Below are positions 25,390-34,465 of a DNA stretch of 44,033 nucleotides, in pieces. Numbering within the stretch: position 1 is the stretch's first letter; every line of letters begins with the position of its first letter. The stretch spans positions 1 to 44,033 of the forward strand of contig CBFDBT010000002.1 in NCBI GenBank assembly GCA_965603115.1. Direction: 5' to 3'. The notes below the pieces were generated by a model. The model saw only the letters and a program-made list of their open reading frames with translations. It was not told where the DNA came from and did not search any database. Position numbers and translations under genes: made by a program. This stretch comes from CBFDBT01 sp965603115 (GTDB lineage: Bacteria > Pseudomonadota > Alphaproteobacteria > Sphingomonadales > Kordiimonadaceae).

Positions 25390-26746
25390 CGGGCTCTGTT
25401 TGTTCTTGCGGCGCCTCGCCCAGCCCTCGTTTCCACAGCATCATCAAAATGATAATGCTTGGTATGCAGATTGCGGTCGACATCAAGAAGAACTCTACCC
25501 AACCATAAGCATCAGCGATAAATCCAGAACTGCTACCGATCACGGCGCGACCGATACTGCTCACCGATGACAAGAGAGCATATTGGGTTGCGGTAAACTC
25601 TCGATTACAAAGCCCAGACAAGAAAGCAACTATGGTGACATTACCAAGCCCAGACGCGAAATTTTCTGCAGCAATGACAATGCCAAGTGCCACGACATCA
25701 TTGCCAGCATAAGCTAGATAGACAAAAGCAAGGTTGGTGACCATCATCAACAGCGCAGTACTGAGAAGAGAGCGGTAAAGGCCAAACCATCCATAGACAA
25801 GTGAGCCTGCAAAAACACCAACCCATATCATCACGCCGCCGATGGTTTTATTAGCAACAGCAATTTCTTCTAAAGTGAAACCTAGCTCTACCAGAAATGG
25901 AGGTGTCATGATGGTAACAACCGCATCGCCTATCTTGAAAGATAGAATAAATACCAAAATGAGCCAAGCGCCATCGCGGCTGAGAAATTCTTTAAAGGGC
26001 AAGACAACTGCCTCATAAAACCATTCAACTCTTTTCACATTAGCGGCTTTGATGTTTTTTTGACCCAGCATATTTTCAAGCTTTGCGTCTTCTTGGCTGA
26101 TATAACTTGATGCAATTTTTACAGGCTCACCAACCCACATAACTGCGATGATACCAGGCAGCAGCATGACAGGGGCTATGGTAAAAACAAATTCCCATGG
26201 AAGAACAGCCGCCATAAAAAGGGCGGAGGCTCCGGTAACAAGCCCTGCGGCGCGGTAGCCAAAGGTGATGGCGGTGGCACCGTGACCATATTGATGTTTT
26301 TCCATAATTTCTATGCGGTAGGCGTCGATCACTGTGTCTTGGCTAGCGGATAGAAAGCCAATTGCGAAGGCAAAAAGACCTGTGATAAAGGGATCTTCTG
26401 CCGGATTGCTGCCAGCCATTCCCCAAATAGCGAGTGTCATTAAGGCTTGGATAGTAAAAAGCCAGCCACGCCTTCTGCCGAAGCGATTGGTAATGAAGCC
26501 AAGTGGCAGGCGGTCAAGAAAAGGCGCCCATAAAAATTTGAGAGCATAAGGCGCAGAAATAAGCGCAAAAACACCAATAGTTTTTTTGTCGACACCAACA
26601 GAGGCTAGCCAGTAGCCAAGCACCCCAAGAATAAGAGTTAAGGGAAAACCTTCAGCCCAACCAAGTAAGAAATTGGCAAGAACGGGTTTTTCCATATAGG
26701 GCTTAAGTCCGCCCCAGAATGTTACTTTATCTAATTCATCAATCAT
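25376..26746 (-). CDS. ampG: AmpG-like MFS permease
   Basis: This 456-residue major facilitator protein has about twelve hydrophobic segments. It carries the AmpG hallmarks NFLLGWAEGFPLTLI near the N-terminus, the loop RFGRRRGW near residue 90 and SQDTVIDAYRIE near residue 133. AmpG imports anhydro-muropeptides for cell-wall recycling. Substrate is inferred from family resemblance. Its start overlaps the upstream hotdog gene by an ATGA, so the two form an operon. Confidence 0.85.
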   Translation of the reverse strand: MIDELDKVTFWGGLKPYMEKPVLANFLLGWAEGFPLTLILGVLGYWLASVGVDKKTIGVFALISAPYALKFLWAPFLDRLPLGFITNRFGRRRGWLFTIQALMTLAIWGMAGSNPAEDPFITGLFAFAIGFLSASQDTVIDAYRIEIMEKHQYGHGATAITFGYRAAGLVTGASALFMAAVLPWEFVFTIAPVMLLPGIIAVMWVGEPVKIASSYISQEDAKLENMLGQKNIKAANVKRVEWFYEAVVLPFKEFLSRDGAWLILVFILSFKIGDAVVTIMTPPFLVELGFTLEEIAVANKTIGGVMIWVGVFAGSLVYGWFGLYRSLLSTALLMMVTNLAFVYLAYAGNDVVALGIVIAAENFASGLGNVTIVAFLSGLCNREFTATQYALLSSVSSIGRAVIGSSSGFIADAYGWVEFFLMSTAICIPSIIILMMLWKRGLGEAPQEQTEPAKVS

Positions 26747-27471
26747 GAGGCAAAGGGGTTGTGGTCAATGTGAATCCACAGTCCTTCAGCACACGCGACA
26801 ATATCATTGTTCTCGTTATAAATTGCCGTGCCGGTTATGGCTTTGCGCCCAGTAGATGTAATGGGCCAGCCGATGACGGTTGCTCTTTCGCCAACATTGA
26901 GTGCCCCTGTTATGGTTGTGGTCATGCGGCCAAGAAGCGCAAGTTGGCCATCTTCGCAGCCTGCGAAATATCCTGGGCAATCAAGCGCCGACCATATAAA
27001 TTCACTTTGCACCTGACCCTTATCTCCGCCGTGGGCTGCGTCTGGTGTCCAGTGTGCTGCGTGCAATCCTTCAGCGTCCGCATGGTCAACGGGCCCGGCG
27101 AAAATACGCATAGCCGCGTGGTCATGGCGGGCTGTACCGCAAACAAAACATGTGTCGAAAATGGCTTTGCTGTTGTGGCCACGGTAGTTGGCGCTGGCCG
27201 CTTCGGTTTTGTCAGTAGTCGGGCACTCGGGAATTTCAAGATTGAGCACACCGTCTCCGGCTGAAACGAGTAATTTATCACCTGAAAAAAGATCGGTCTT
27301 ATCGCCATTACTCGTTATGGAAAGCACTTTGGCTAGCGGCGTTGGTAACTTGAGCGATGTTTCACATGTCGTAGATCCATGCTCTTTGGCTAGCAGACCA
27401 GAAACATAGCCGCCCTGACCACAGTTTGGAGGACCATTAAAGGCTGTGCCAATTTCTATTTCTTTTTTCAT
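26743..27471 (-). CDS. Hotdog-fold thioesterase-like protein
   Basis: From the ATG at 27471 this 242-residue protein has the double-hotdog pattern FNGPPNCGQGGYVSG near residue 9, a central CFVCGTAR, and WSALDCPGYFA. Related proteins are annotated as acyl-CoA thioesterase-like, but none with this architecture is known to me functionally. The frame extends 14 codons upstream to 27513. I prefer 27471, which gives the short family N-terminus MKKEIEIG. It is translationally coupled to ampG. Confidence 0.68.
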   Translation of the reverse strand: MKKEIEIGTAFNGPPNCGQGGYVSGLLAKEHGSTTCETSLKLPTPLAKVLSITSNGDKTDLFSGDKLLVSAGDGVLNLEIPECPTTDKTEAASANYRGHNSKAIFDTCFVCGTARHDHAAMRIFAGPVDHADAEGLHAAHWTPDAAHGGDKGQVQSEFIWSALDCPGYFAGCEDGQLALLGRMTTTITGALNVGERATVIGWPITSTGRKAITGTAIYNENNDIVACAEGLWIHIDHNPFAS

Positions 27472-27536
27472 AGAGATACCCTTTTCACATGCTTTACAAT
27501 AGAAGCCGAGCAAGGGTGATTATGCAAGAAAATTAT

Positions 27537-29037
27537 TTATGCGCTTTTCATAAAAGAGGATTGTACCTGTGGATTAATGCGTCGGTATGAGAGGGCCTCG
27601 GCTATATGGTGCTCCTGCACCTTCTCATCAGATGCCATGTCAGCCAGGGTGCGCGCAACTTTAAGCAGAGTTTAAAAGCTTGCGGCCCGCTTCGCTGGGC
27701 GCTGCAATATCTTCAAGTAGCTTGCCGTCCGCTTGTGCATTGCAATAGATATTTTTGCCGGGCGCAATATCATGAAACCGGTCAAGCTGTAATTGCCGTG
27801 CATGAGCCACTCTAAGCGCTACAGTTTTCGAGCCTTCTGATGGTGGTGGAAGTGTGAGGTCAGCGGCGGATACCGCAGGCACATCCATATGAATGTCGAT
27901 CCGGTCATAGAGAGGGCCAGATATTTTGGTCTGATAATCCGCCGCACAGCGCGGAGCGCGATTGCAGGCCTGGGAAGCATCATCAAGATATCCGCATTTG
28001 CACGGGTTCATCGCGGCGATCAGCTGAAAGCGTGCGGGATAACTAACGTGGGCCATCGCGCGCGCGATAACGGCGCGACCGCTCTCGATGGGTTGACGCA
28101 GGGCCTCCAGTGTCGTGCGGGAAAACTCTGGTAGTTCGTCGAGGAATAATACGCCGTTGTTGGCTAGCGATACTTCACCGGGCTTGGCCTTTGCGCCGCC
28201 GCCAATGAGCGCAGGCATGCTGGCCGAGTGGTGCGGATTTCGAAAAGGACGGTTGCGGGTTAGCGTGCCATCCAAGAGTTCGCCAGCGAGCGAGGCTATC
28301 ATAGAGGTCTCTAGTGCTTCTTCAGGACTCATCGGCGGTAGGATACCGGGCAAGCGCGAGGCCAGCATGCTCTTGCCAGAGCCAGGCGGGCCTACCATCA
28401 GCAAATTATGACCCCCCGCGGCGGTCACTTCCAGCGCACGCTTGGCTACTTCTTGGCCCTTGACATCAATAAGGTCTGGCTGGTGAAGGTCTTCTAGCGC
28501 CATAGCTGGCTCAGGCGGTGTTAATATTTGCGATCCTTTTATGTGGTTAATAAGCGCCAGCAGGTTTTTTGGCGCCCAAATATCAAGTTGTCCGGCCCAT
28601 GCGGCCTCACTGCCGGACGCGTGCGGGCAAATTAGCCCCATGTCCAAACTGTTGGCGTGAATAGCAGCAGGCAGTGTGCCGGTTACGGCGCGCAATGACC
28701 CATCAAGGCCAAGCTCACCCATAACAAGATGTTCGCAAACGTCCTCGTCAGAGATAACACCAAGTGCCACCAGCAAACCCACAGCAATTGGTAAATCAAA
28801 ATGACTGCCTTCTTTGGGGATGTCAGCAGGGGAGAGGTTAACCGTGATACGTTCGGGCGGTAGCGACAGACCAATAGCAATAAGCGCCGCGCGCACACGC
28901 TCTTTGGCTTCGCTCACGGCTTTATCGGGCAGACCAACAATGGTGAAAGCCGGCATGCCGCCAGCGATCTGCACCTGCACTTCTATCGTGCGGGCTTCAA
29001 TACCCTGAAATGCTACCGTTGATATCTGCGCGACCAT
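27537..29037 (-). pseudogene. comM: ComM/YifB-type AAA ATPase, frameshifted near the C-terminus
   Basis: The main frame (27661-29037, 458 residues) has the N-terminal fold with GLPDKAVSEAKERVRAAL, Walker A GPPGSGKS at 216-223, Walker B FLDELPEF and the zinc-like cysteines in NPCKCGY. It stops right after GRKLLNSA. The expected C-terminal end continues in another frame at 27537-27665 as LKVARTLADM followed by HHIAEALSYRR. About a dozen family residues (the LSARGYHRV region) are missing between. This looks like a short out-of-frame deletion. Intact ComM is a branch-migration helicase in natural transformation. The 5' end is duplicated at 29893-29987. Confidence 0.8.
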
Positions 29038-29099
29038 GTGAAGTCCCTAAAAGAATCACCTAAGGCTGCATTATTAGAACAAAAAGTGAACGTTGTCTA
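29037..29099. repeat. comM upstream region, copy A
   Basis: The 62 bp upstream of comM shares CTAAGGCT (29060-29067) and a 24-bp stretch at 29076-29099 (21 of 24 identical) with the region upstream of the second comM 5' end (30023-30030 and 30095-30118). Similarity ends at the position equal to the stop codon of the XRE gene in copy B. Confidence 0.65.
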
Positions 29100-29244
29100 G
29101 TAGCTTTTATACTATTAGTCAAAGCAGTAGACATTATAATGATCTAACAACTAAAGTATTTCATAGTCTGATTATGACCCAAAGCAGTTATTGGGAATTA
29201 CGATTAGATTTTGTTAAATAGATAAGAATAAGAGGGAATGAAAT

Positions 29245-29817
29245 ATGCCTTGGTTACCTATGTATTTGGTAAAAGATGATCTTGATTATCTATCTGCATG
29301 GTTAAGTAGTGAAGCAGACATTGCTATTATTGTATCTGTGGGTAAGGGAAAGTGGCAAGCTAAGAATGATATTAATTTAAGAAATGATGGCAGGTATTGT
29401 TTATTTCACAAATCGTGTGGACCTCTCCCATTGTTAACTGAAAAATCCGATGGTGAAGATGAAGAAGTATTAGATCCATTTGCAGGGTGGAAAGAAAACC
29501 GCGCAGGTGCCGATTCAAGTACACCTTACTTTGGAGCTGGACACCCAGCTATCTTCTGGTTGAACGTTCGCATGAATAAGAATAATATCATTGGCATGTC
29601 TAGTTTTGAATGGATAGGTAATCATTATTCTGCAATCGACATTCCAGCGCCTGACCGTGCAAAAAAATGGTGGGGTCGCTTATCACGCTGGGTCAAGAAA
29701 AATACCACCAAAATACCTAGAAATGGTCCGGTTGATGGAGATAGTGCAGAAATCTGGACCTTCAGTTGTGCCTTGCGAGAAATAAATTCAGGTGTAAATC
29801 GGAATAATAGCCCCTAA
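29245..29817 (+). CDS. Unrecognised protein between the two comM 5' ends
   Basis: This 190-residue, probably cytoplasmic protein starts MPWLPMYLVKDDLDYLS and has no signal peptide or membrane segment. It is Trp-rich (WLNVRM, FEWIGNHYSAIDI, KKWWGRLSRWV) and has an acidic stretch near residue 70 (DGEDEEV). I do not recognise the family. AGAGGGA precedes the ATG. It points opposite to comM and is flanked on both sides by copies of the comM 5' region. It is more AT-rich than its neighbours, so it is probably imported cargo. Confidence 0.65.
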   Translation: MPWLPMYLVKDDLDYLSAWLSSEADIAIIVSVGKGKWQAKNDINLRNDGRYCLFHKSCGPLPLLTEKSDGEDEEVLDPFAGWKENRAGADSSTPYFGAGHPAIFWLNVRMNKNNIIGMSSFEWIGNHYSAIDIPAPDRAKKWWGRLSRWVKKNTTKIPRNGPVDGDSAEIWTFSCALREINSGVNRNNSP

Positions 29818-29892
29818 AAGGTCTATGTTTTGACTTATAACAGGTTGTTTTAATAGTTAAACACTATAGGTGGGTTAATCTATCCCTGAGTA

Positions 29893-29987
29893 GTGAACGC
29901 CGGCATGCCGCCAGCGATCTGCACCTGCACTTCGATGGTGCGAGCTTCAATGCCCTGAAATGCTACTGTTGATATCTGCGCGACCAT
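29893..29987 (-). repeat. Duplicate of the comM 5' end (first 32 codons), copy B
   Basis: The 95 bp from an ATG at 29987 match comM codons 1-32 with six differences, and all six are silent third-base changes. The reading frame is lost immediately after, near TACTCAGGG on the coding strand. Upstream similarity to comM continues to 30118. Relative to copy A, copy B carries about 56 extra bp (about 30031-30086) including a perfect GAACAC/GTGTTC hairpin. This is a remnant of a second, diverged comM allele. Confidence 0.85.
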
Positions 29988-30115
29988 TGGTTTCCTACTT
30001 GTTAAATGACGTTCAAACGCCACTAAGGCTTACACGCCCACGCTTGGCGAACACTGGTGTTCTTGCCCGACTTCGCTCGGAAGTTTTATTTAACAGAACA
30101 AAAATTGAACAATGT

Positions 30116-30463
30116 CTATTTTAATTTTTGTAACCAATCATCCAGTTCATTTTCATCCATGCGGCCAAGTTTTTCACCAAGCTTGTTGGCAAGGATGGTG
30201 GCTTTGGGGTTGAGCCCTGCTGTGTCGATGATAACCTTTGGCTGAGAAATTTTAGCAAGGTCTTCCAGCTCTTCAGCCGCATCCCAAATAAGATTAAAAT
30301 ATTCTATAACGCGCAGAACCAGTCGCCTTGGCGGCGCGCCTTTTTTACCATGTTCTAGTGCAGACAAATAGGCAGGACTAACGCCCAGCGCTGTGGCTAA
30401 AGTTTTTTGTTCGATGTTTTTAGCCGCGCGAAGTTCACGCAGTTTAGCGCCAAATGGGGTCAT
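30116..30463 (-). CDS. XRE-family helix-turn-helix regulator
   Basis: This 115-residue protein has a Cro/CI-type HTH at about residues 7-62 (KLRELRAAKNIEQ, then VSPAYLSALEHGKKG) and a short acidic C-terminal extension. The ATG overlaps the smr stop by 4 bp, so it is the last gene of the tim44-mltA-smr operon. Targets are unknown. The stop codon TAG lies in the duplicated comM upstream sequence. Confidence 0.85.
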   Translation of the reverse strand: MTPFGAKLRELRAAKNIEQKTLATALGVSPAYLSALEHGKKGAPPRRLVLRVIEYFNLIWDAAEELEDLAKISQPKVIIDTAGLNPKATILANKLGEKLGRMDENELDDWLQKLK

Positions 30464-31095
30464 GGTCTGCCACCCCTTGGTGCCTTGTTTCGCAGCATGA
30501 TATATAGCGCACCATCACCACCGTGGCTTTTGTGCGCACTATCATAAGAAATGACAAAAGGGCTTAACTCCGGGCTTGCCAGCCACTCGGGTACCAATCG
30601 CTTCAATAGGCCCGTGCCGTGATTAAAGTCATCCCGTTTGCGGTGCGGTACTGAGGCGCTTTCACTTTGTGCAACGCGCTTACCACCTTTTCCGGTGATG
30701 ACAAGCAAACAGCGATGGCCCATTTTAACACTATTGATAATTTCGCCCCTGAGGCGATTGTATGCTGCTTCGCTGGTATTGCCGTGCAGATCAACCACTT
30801 TGTCGACATTTATATGGCCGGATGAAAGCCGACGTTTGCTTTTGCGGTCAATGTGGGTTTCTGGCATTGGCGCATTATCCATTTGCCATTCCATGGGCAG
30901 ATCACGGGCGTGATGATCAATATGCACGCGGTTTACTTTAGGCAGCGGTTTGGCGGGCGGGCGATCTTGCAGGGGGGTAACGGATTTAGTGACACCTTGC
31001 CATACAGCTTGATCGTCTGTAGTGAGCTCACCAGCTTTTTTTTCGTTGGTATTAAGCACTTTCCCATCGGGTCCGTATTTTTTAACGCCCTTCAC
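30460..31095 (-). CDS. Smr (MutS2-type) domain protein
   Basis: This 211-residue protein has a disordered, charged N-terminal half and a C-terminal Smr domain with VDLHG at 101-105, the nicking-endonuclease-like motif, and TGKGG at 134-138. Smr domains bind branched DNA or act as RNases in ribosome rescue; the role of stand-alone alphaproteobacterial versions is not established. It overlaps mltA and the XRE gene by ATGA junctions. Confidence 0.88.
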   Translation of the reverse strand: MKGVKKYGPDGKVLNTNEKKAGELTTDDQAVWQGVTKSVTPLQDRPPAKPLPKVNRVHIDHHARDLPMEWQMDNAPMPETHIDRKSKRRLSSGHINVDKVVDLHGNTSEAAYNRLRGEIINSVKMGHRCLLVITGKGGKRVAQSESASVPHRKRDDFNHGTGLLKRLVPEWLASPELSPFVISYDSAHKSHGGDGALYIMLRNKAPRGGRP

Positions 31096-32297
31096 AGGCT
31101 TGCGACTTTATCGGCAAGGTCTTTTGGTAAAAGCAAAACAAGCCGGCCCTGATTGTTCATGCGGCCTGCAACCTCGTCGGATTTAGCGCCGTGACCCCAA
31201 AAGACATCGCCGCGGATGGCACCCTTGATGGCGCCGCCCGTATCTTGTGCGACCATCAGCTGTTTAAAGGGCACATGGTGAATGCTTTTATCATTTTGGT
31301 CTGGTCGAGAAGCATCTACCCAGATAGGCGCGAGCAAAGGTAAATGCATTGGGTCAACGGCTAGAGAGCGCTCGGCTGTGAGCGTAACACCCGCCGAACC
31401 GTATGGGCCATCATTGTTATCCAACAGGCGGAAAAATACATAAGATGGATTTTGGTCCAAAAGCCACCGCTGTTTGTCTGGGTTGTCGTGTAGCCACTGT
31501 TTTATGGTTTGTGCGCTTGTTCCCTCCAGTGTCATCTCGCCAGCATTTATGAGTATGCGCCCAAGGGAGCGGTAAGGTTGGCCATTTTTGCCAGCATAGC
31601 CAATAGAAATGATGGCTCCATCGTCGAGCTCGACACGTCCACTGCCTTGCACCTGAAGAAAGAAAGCATCAATAGCGCTATCGACCCATAAAAGCTCCAA
31701 ATTTTGTTCACCTAAGGCGCCATCAACAATATTGGCACGATTGGCATATGGCACCACTTGATCGCCCTTTAAAGCGCCTTGTAGGGTAACGCCTTTGTAT
31801 TTTGCCCGAAAATCACCAAGGTTAATTTTTATGATATCTGCTGGTTTTTTATGAAGCGGTATATTGTAGCGCTCACTTTTGGTAAAGCTGCCTTTTAAGA
31901 GGGGTTCATGATACCCTGTAAAGGTGCCACTAGACTTGCCATTATAATAAACCTCAAGGGGCGTAAACGCCTGCTCGAAAAACACCTTGGCATCGCTTTT
32001 GGGATCCGCCGTTAAGCTTGATGCTGTTTTACATATAGGCTGCCAGTCACCCGTCGTGCCGGCGATAGCAGCGTTAGGCATAGGTTTTGAGGCTTTGCGC
32101 TTAAGGATTATTTCACAACTTTTTAAAAAAGCCGTGAGCGCCGCATGATGATCATCATATTGCCAACCATCAAGCGCGCTATATGTCGTTACTTTAAAAT
32201 CAAGGCCGGATTTTTTGGGTATTAAAAAAATGCCTAACCAGACGGGTAGTGCGAGAAAAAACAACGTTAAAAAAACCAGTGAAATGACTTTTTTCAT
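31092..32297 (-). CDS. mltA: Membrane-bound lytic murein transglycosylase A
   Basis: This 401-residue protein has an N-terminal hydrophobic signal or anchor (residues 4-25) without a clear lipobox. The MltA barrel follows (TGYHEPLLKGS, QVQGSGRVELDDG), then the C-terminal 3D domain with QDTGGAIKGAIRGDVFWG, whose aspartates include the catalytic one. It cleaves peptidoglycan glycan strands to 1,6-anhydro ends in the periplasm. It lies between tim44 and smr, the conserved alphaproteobacterial order. Products of this enzyme are the substrates expected for the AmpG-like permease at 25376-26746. Confidence 0.93.
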   Translation of the reverse strand: MKKVISLVFLTLFFLALPVWLGIFLIPKKSGLDFKVTTYSALDGWQYDDHHAALTAFLKSCEIILKRKASKPMPNAAIAGTTGDWQPICKTASSLTADPKSDAKVFFEQAFTPLEVYYNGKSSGTFTGYHEPLLKGSFTKSERYNIPLHKKPADIIKINLGDFRAKYKGVTLQGALKGDQVVPYANRANIVDGALGEQNLELLWVDSAIDAFFLQVQGSGRVELDDGAIISIGYAGKNGQPYRSLGRILINAGEMTLEGTSAQTIKQWLHDNPDKQRWLLDQNPSYVFFRLLDNNDGPYGSAGVTLTAERSLAVDPMHLPLLAPIWVDASRPDQNDKSIHHVPFKQLMVAQDTGGAIKGAIRGDVFWGHGAKSDEVAGRMNNQGRLVLLLPKDLADKVASL

Positions 32298-32305
32298 TGA
32301 GAACT

Positions 32306-32971
32306 TTATCCCGCATGTGTGGCGACAAGTAGCCAGCTTGGGTCACCGGACATAGTGTCGTGGGTAAATGTCCATTTATCATTAAGGATTGTTGCGTCTG
32401 ACATGTTGCCATCAATGGCATTGCCATCCTTGTCCCGCGTGACTGCAATAATTTCAGCTTTGAAATGCACAGAAATTTCCGCAATATTATCTTTAAGTGA
32501 TGCATCAACAATATCTATTTTGACAATATCAAGAATTTTATTTTCCAGAACATGCTCAGCTTTTTCCCGCGCAACAATAGCCCCTTCAAATTGGTCATAA
32601 ATATCTTGGGACAAATAGGACTTTAAAGTTTCGCGATCTCCACTCCAAAAAGATTCTAGAACCATTTGATAGACGGTGCGCGCACCATGTAAAAAGTTGC
32701 TAATGGTAAAGTTTCTGTCCGCTGCTTGAATTTGTCTGAAAGCATCCCTCAGCTCAGGGTTACTTTCTAGAGGAATAACATTATCGGGTGATGCTTCATA
32801 TTCACCATCAATAATTTCATCGCCCTTAATATCACGTTGATGTGTTTCCGCAGCGTCAGCCGTGCCAGGAGGGTTAGCCTCACCCCCTGATTTGTTACCA
32901 AGTTCGGAGCGCAGTCTAAGGATAATAAACCCTGCCACCATGGCGAACAATATAATATCCAAACTACCCAT
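32306..32971 (-). CDS. Tim44/TimA-family import-associated protein
   Basis: This 221-residue protein begins with one membrane segment (LDIILFAMVAGFIILRLRSELG), followed by a low-complexity linker and a C-terminal Tim44-like domain (about residues 90-221) that starts FRQIQAADRNFTISNFLHGAR. Bacterial homologues of mitochondrial Tim44 are inner-membrane proteins of Alphaproteobacteria; the Caulobacter TimA homologue is described, but its function is uncertain. It heads the operon with mltA, smr and xre, divergent from fxsA. Confidence 0.92.
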   Translation of the reverse strand: MGSLDIILFAMVAGFIILRLRSELGNKSGGEANPPGTADAAETHQRDIKGDEIIDGEYEASPDNVIPLESNPELRDAFRQIQAADRNFTISNFLHGARTVYQMVLESFWSGDRETLKSYLSQDIYDQFEGAIVAREKAEHVLENKILDIVKIDIVDASLKDNIAEISVHFKAEIIAVTRDKDGNAIDGNMSDATILNDKWTFTHDTMSGDPSWLLVATHAG

Positions 32972-33121
32972 TAACTTACTCCTTGTGGCAATAGACGGTT
33001 GAAACTCTATGCCAGTATATCAATTTTCTTTTCGGTCTGCCATTGAATAGATAAGCTTAACCCCCTATCTTCACAATAACCCTGACAGTATACATAAGAA
33101 CATTCTTGGGAAAGGACAAGT

Positions 33122-33625
33122 ATGCCTATCATTATTGTTTTATTATTTATTGGCATACCGATGCTGGAACTGAGCGTTCTCATCGATGTTGGTACTGAAA
33201 TTGGTGTTTTTGGTGTGGTCGGTTTGACTATTTTAACGGCCGTAATTGGCTTGGCCCTTGTGCGCCATCAAGGTTTGAAGGTGATGCAAGACATGCAGAT
33301 GACCGCCAAAAGTGGCCAACCGGTTGGGGCAGCGCTTGTTCATGGTTTTTTTATCGCCGTGGCGGGTATTTTATTATTTCTGCCCGGATTTATCACCGAT
33401 GCGATCGGTGCGCTATTTTTAGTGCCGCCGATTAGAAGCTTGCTTGGTACATTTATTATCTCGCGCATGATGGTTAAAATGCACCACCAGCAGCGGGAAG
33501 GCTATCAAGAACACCAAAAGGGGGACGAATCTGTCATCATTGAAACAGAGTTTTGGCAAGAGGATATATCTGCGCCAAGGGTGACTAATGCGCAACAAGA
33601 TAAGAATAAAGACCAAGATACTTAA
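33122..33625 (+). CDS. fxsA: FxsA family membrane protein
   Basis: This 167-residue membrane protein has three to four hydrophobic segments. It carries the FxsA features PMLELSVLIDVGTEIG near residue 14 and a following region where LVRHQGLKVM marks the first cytoplasmic loop. The C-terminal tail is hydrophilic. In E. coli overproduction counteracts F-plasmid exclusion of phage T7; the normal role is unknown. AAAGGA precedes the ATG. It sits between tim44 and secB. Confidence 0.88.
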   Translation: MPIIIVLLFIGIPMLELSVLIDVGTEIGVFGVVGLTILTAVIGLALVRHQGLKVMQDMQMTAKSGQPVGAALVHGFFIAVAGILLFLPGFITDAIGALFLVPPIRSLLGTFIISRMMVKMHHQQREGYQEHQKGDESVIIETEFWQEDISAPRVTNAQQDKNKDQDT

Positions 33626-33812
33626 ATATTAGTATAAAACCATGGGTTTTCCACCTTGAATGCTGGAGCGGGGTGTGATAGCTGGTGAAGTTGAATTTGC
33701 GCGCGATGCTAATGTATGGCGCATTTGATTGATATAATAGTAGTGAAAGATTGCAGATGGGGGCCGTGATGGTCGCATATGAAACATTCGCTCAATAGAC
33801 TGGAAATATATA

Positions 33813-34346
33813 ATGGCTGAAAATGAAAACGAAACTGGTGCTGCAGCTCCAGAAGTAAACGAGGAAGATGCACCACAAGTAGCAATGCTTGCTCAGTATG
33901 TTCGCGACCTCTCTTTTGAAAACCCAAATGCACCAGCATCCTTGCAAAATGAAGGTGATGCCAAGCCAGCGATTGACGTTAACGTTAATGTTGGTGGTCG
34001 CAAAGCCGGTGATGATGTTTATGAAGTTGAGCTTAAGCTCACTGTAAGCTCTAAAAAAGAAGATCAGGTTTCTTTTGTTGTTGAACTTTCTTATGCCTCT
34101 CTTTTTGGTATTCGCAATGTTCCAGAAGAAGCTATCGGCCAGATCATGCTTATTCAGGCACCGACCCTGATGTTTCCTTTTGCACGCCGCATCATAGCGG
34201 ACGCTGTTCGTGATGGCGGTTTCCCACCACTTATGCTTGATCCGATCAGTTTTGAAGCCCTTTACCGTCAGCAAGCCGAGCAAGCTGCGGCTGAAGGTGG
34301 CGCTGCTGATGGCGGAGAAGTTTCAGAGTCTATCACTGTAAACTAA
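33813..34346 (+). CDS. secB: Protein-export chaperone SecB
   Basis: This 177-residue protein has the SecB core from about residue 22 (QVAMLAQYVRDLSFENPNAP), the INVNVNVGGR-type strand and the helix ending FPFARRII near residue 130. Short acidic N- and C-terminal tails are typical of Alphaproteobacteria. SecB keeps preproteins unfolded and hands them to SecA. The Shine-Dalgarno is weak. A strong terminator follows at 34373-34404, so it is probably monocistronic. Confidence 0.96.
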   Translation: MAENENETGAAAPEVNEEDAPQVAMLAQYVRDLSFENPNAPASLQNEGDAKPAIDVNVNVGGRKAGDDVYEVELKLTVSSKKEDQVSFVVELSYASLFGIRNVPEEAIGQIMLIQAPTLMFPFARRIIADAVRDGGFPPLMLDPISFEALYRQQAEQAAAEGGAADGGEVSESITVN

Positions 34347-34372
34347 GCCCTTTAGGCTAAATAAATTTAAAG

Positions 34373-34404
34373 ACGGTCAGGGCAAAATGCTCTGGCCGTT
34401 TTTG
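34373..34404 (+). terminator. Intrinsic terminator after secB
   Basis: An 11-bp hairpin (34373-34383 with 34389-34399, loop AAAAT, two G-T pairs) is followed by TTTTT. Confidence 0.92.
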
Positions 34405-34465
34405 TTTGTTGACCTGATGGTGCCTTTTCCTCCAAAGTGTTGTTGAAAACGATTAGGAGAAAGCC

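Noticed and set aside
27355..27375. A third parS-like sequence (TGTTTCACATG)
   Set aside because: Only one half-site matches; the second half does not, and it lies inside the hotdog gene far from the par cluster.
33733..33738. TATAAT upstream of secB as a promoter
   Set aside because: No acceptable -35 element at 16-18 bp, so I did not list it.
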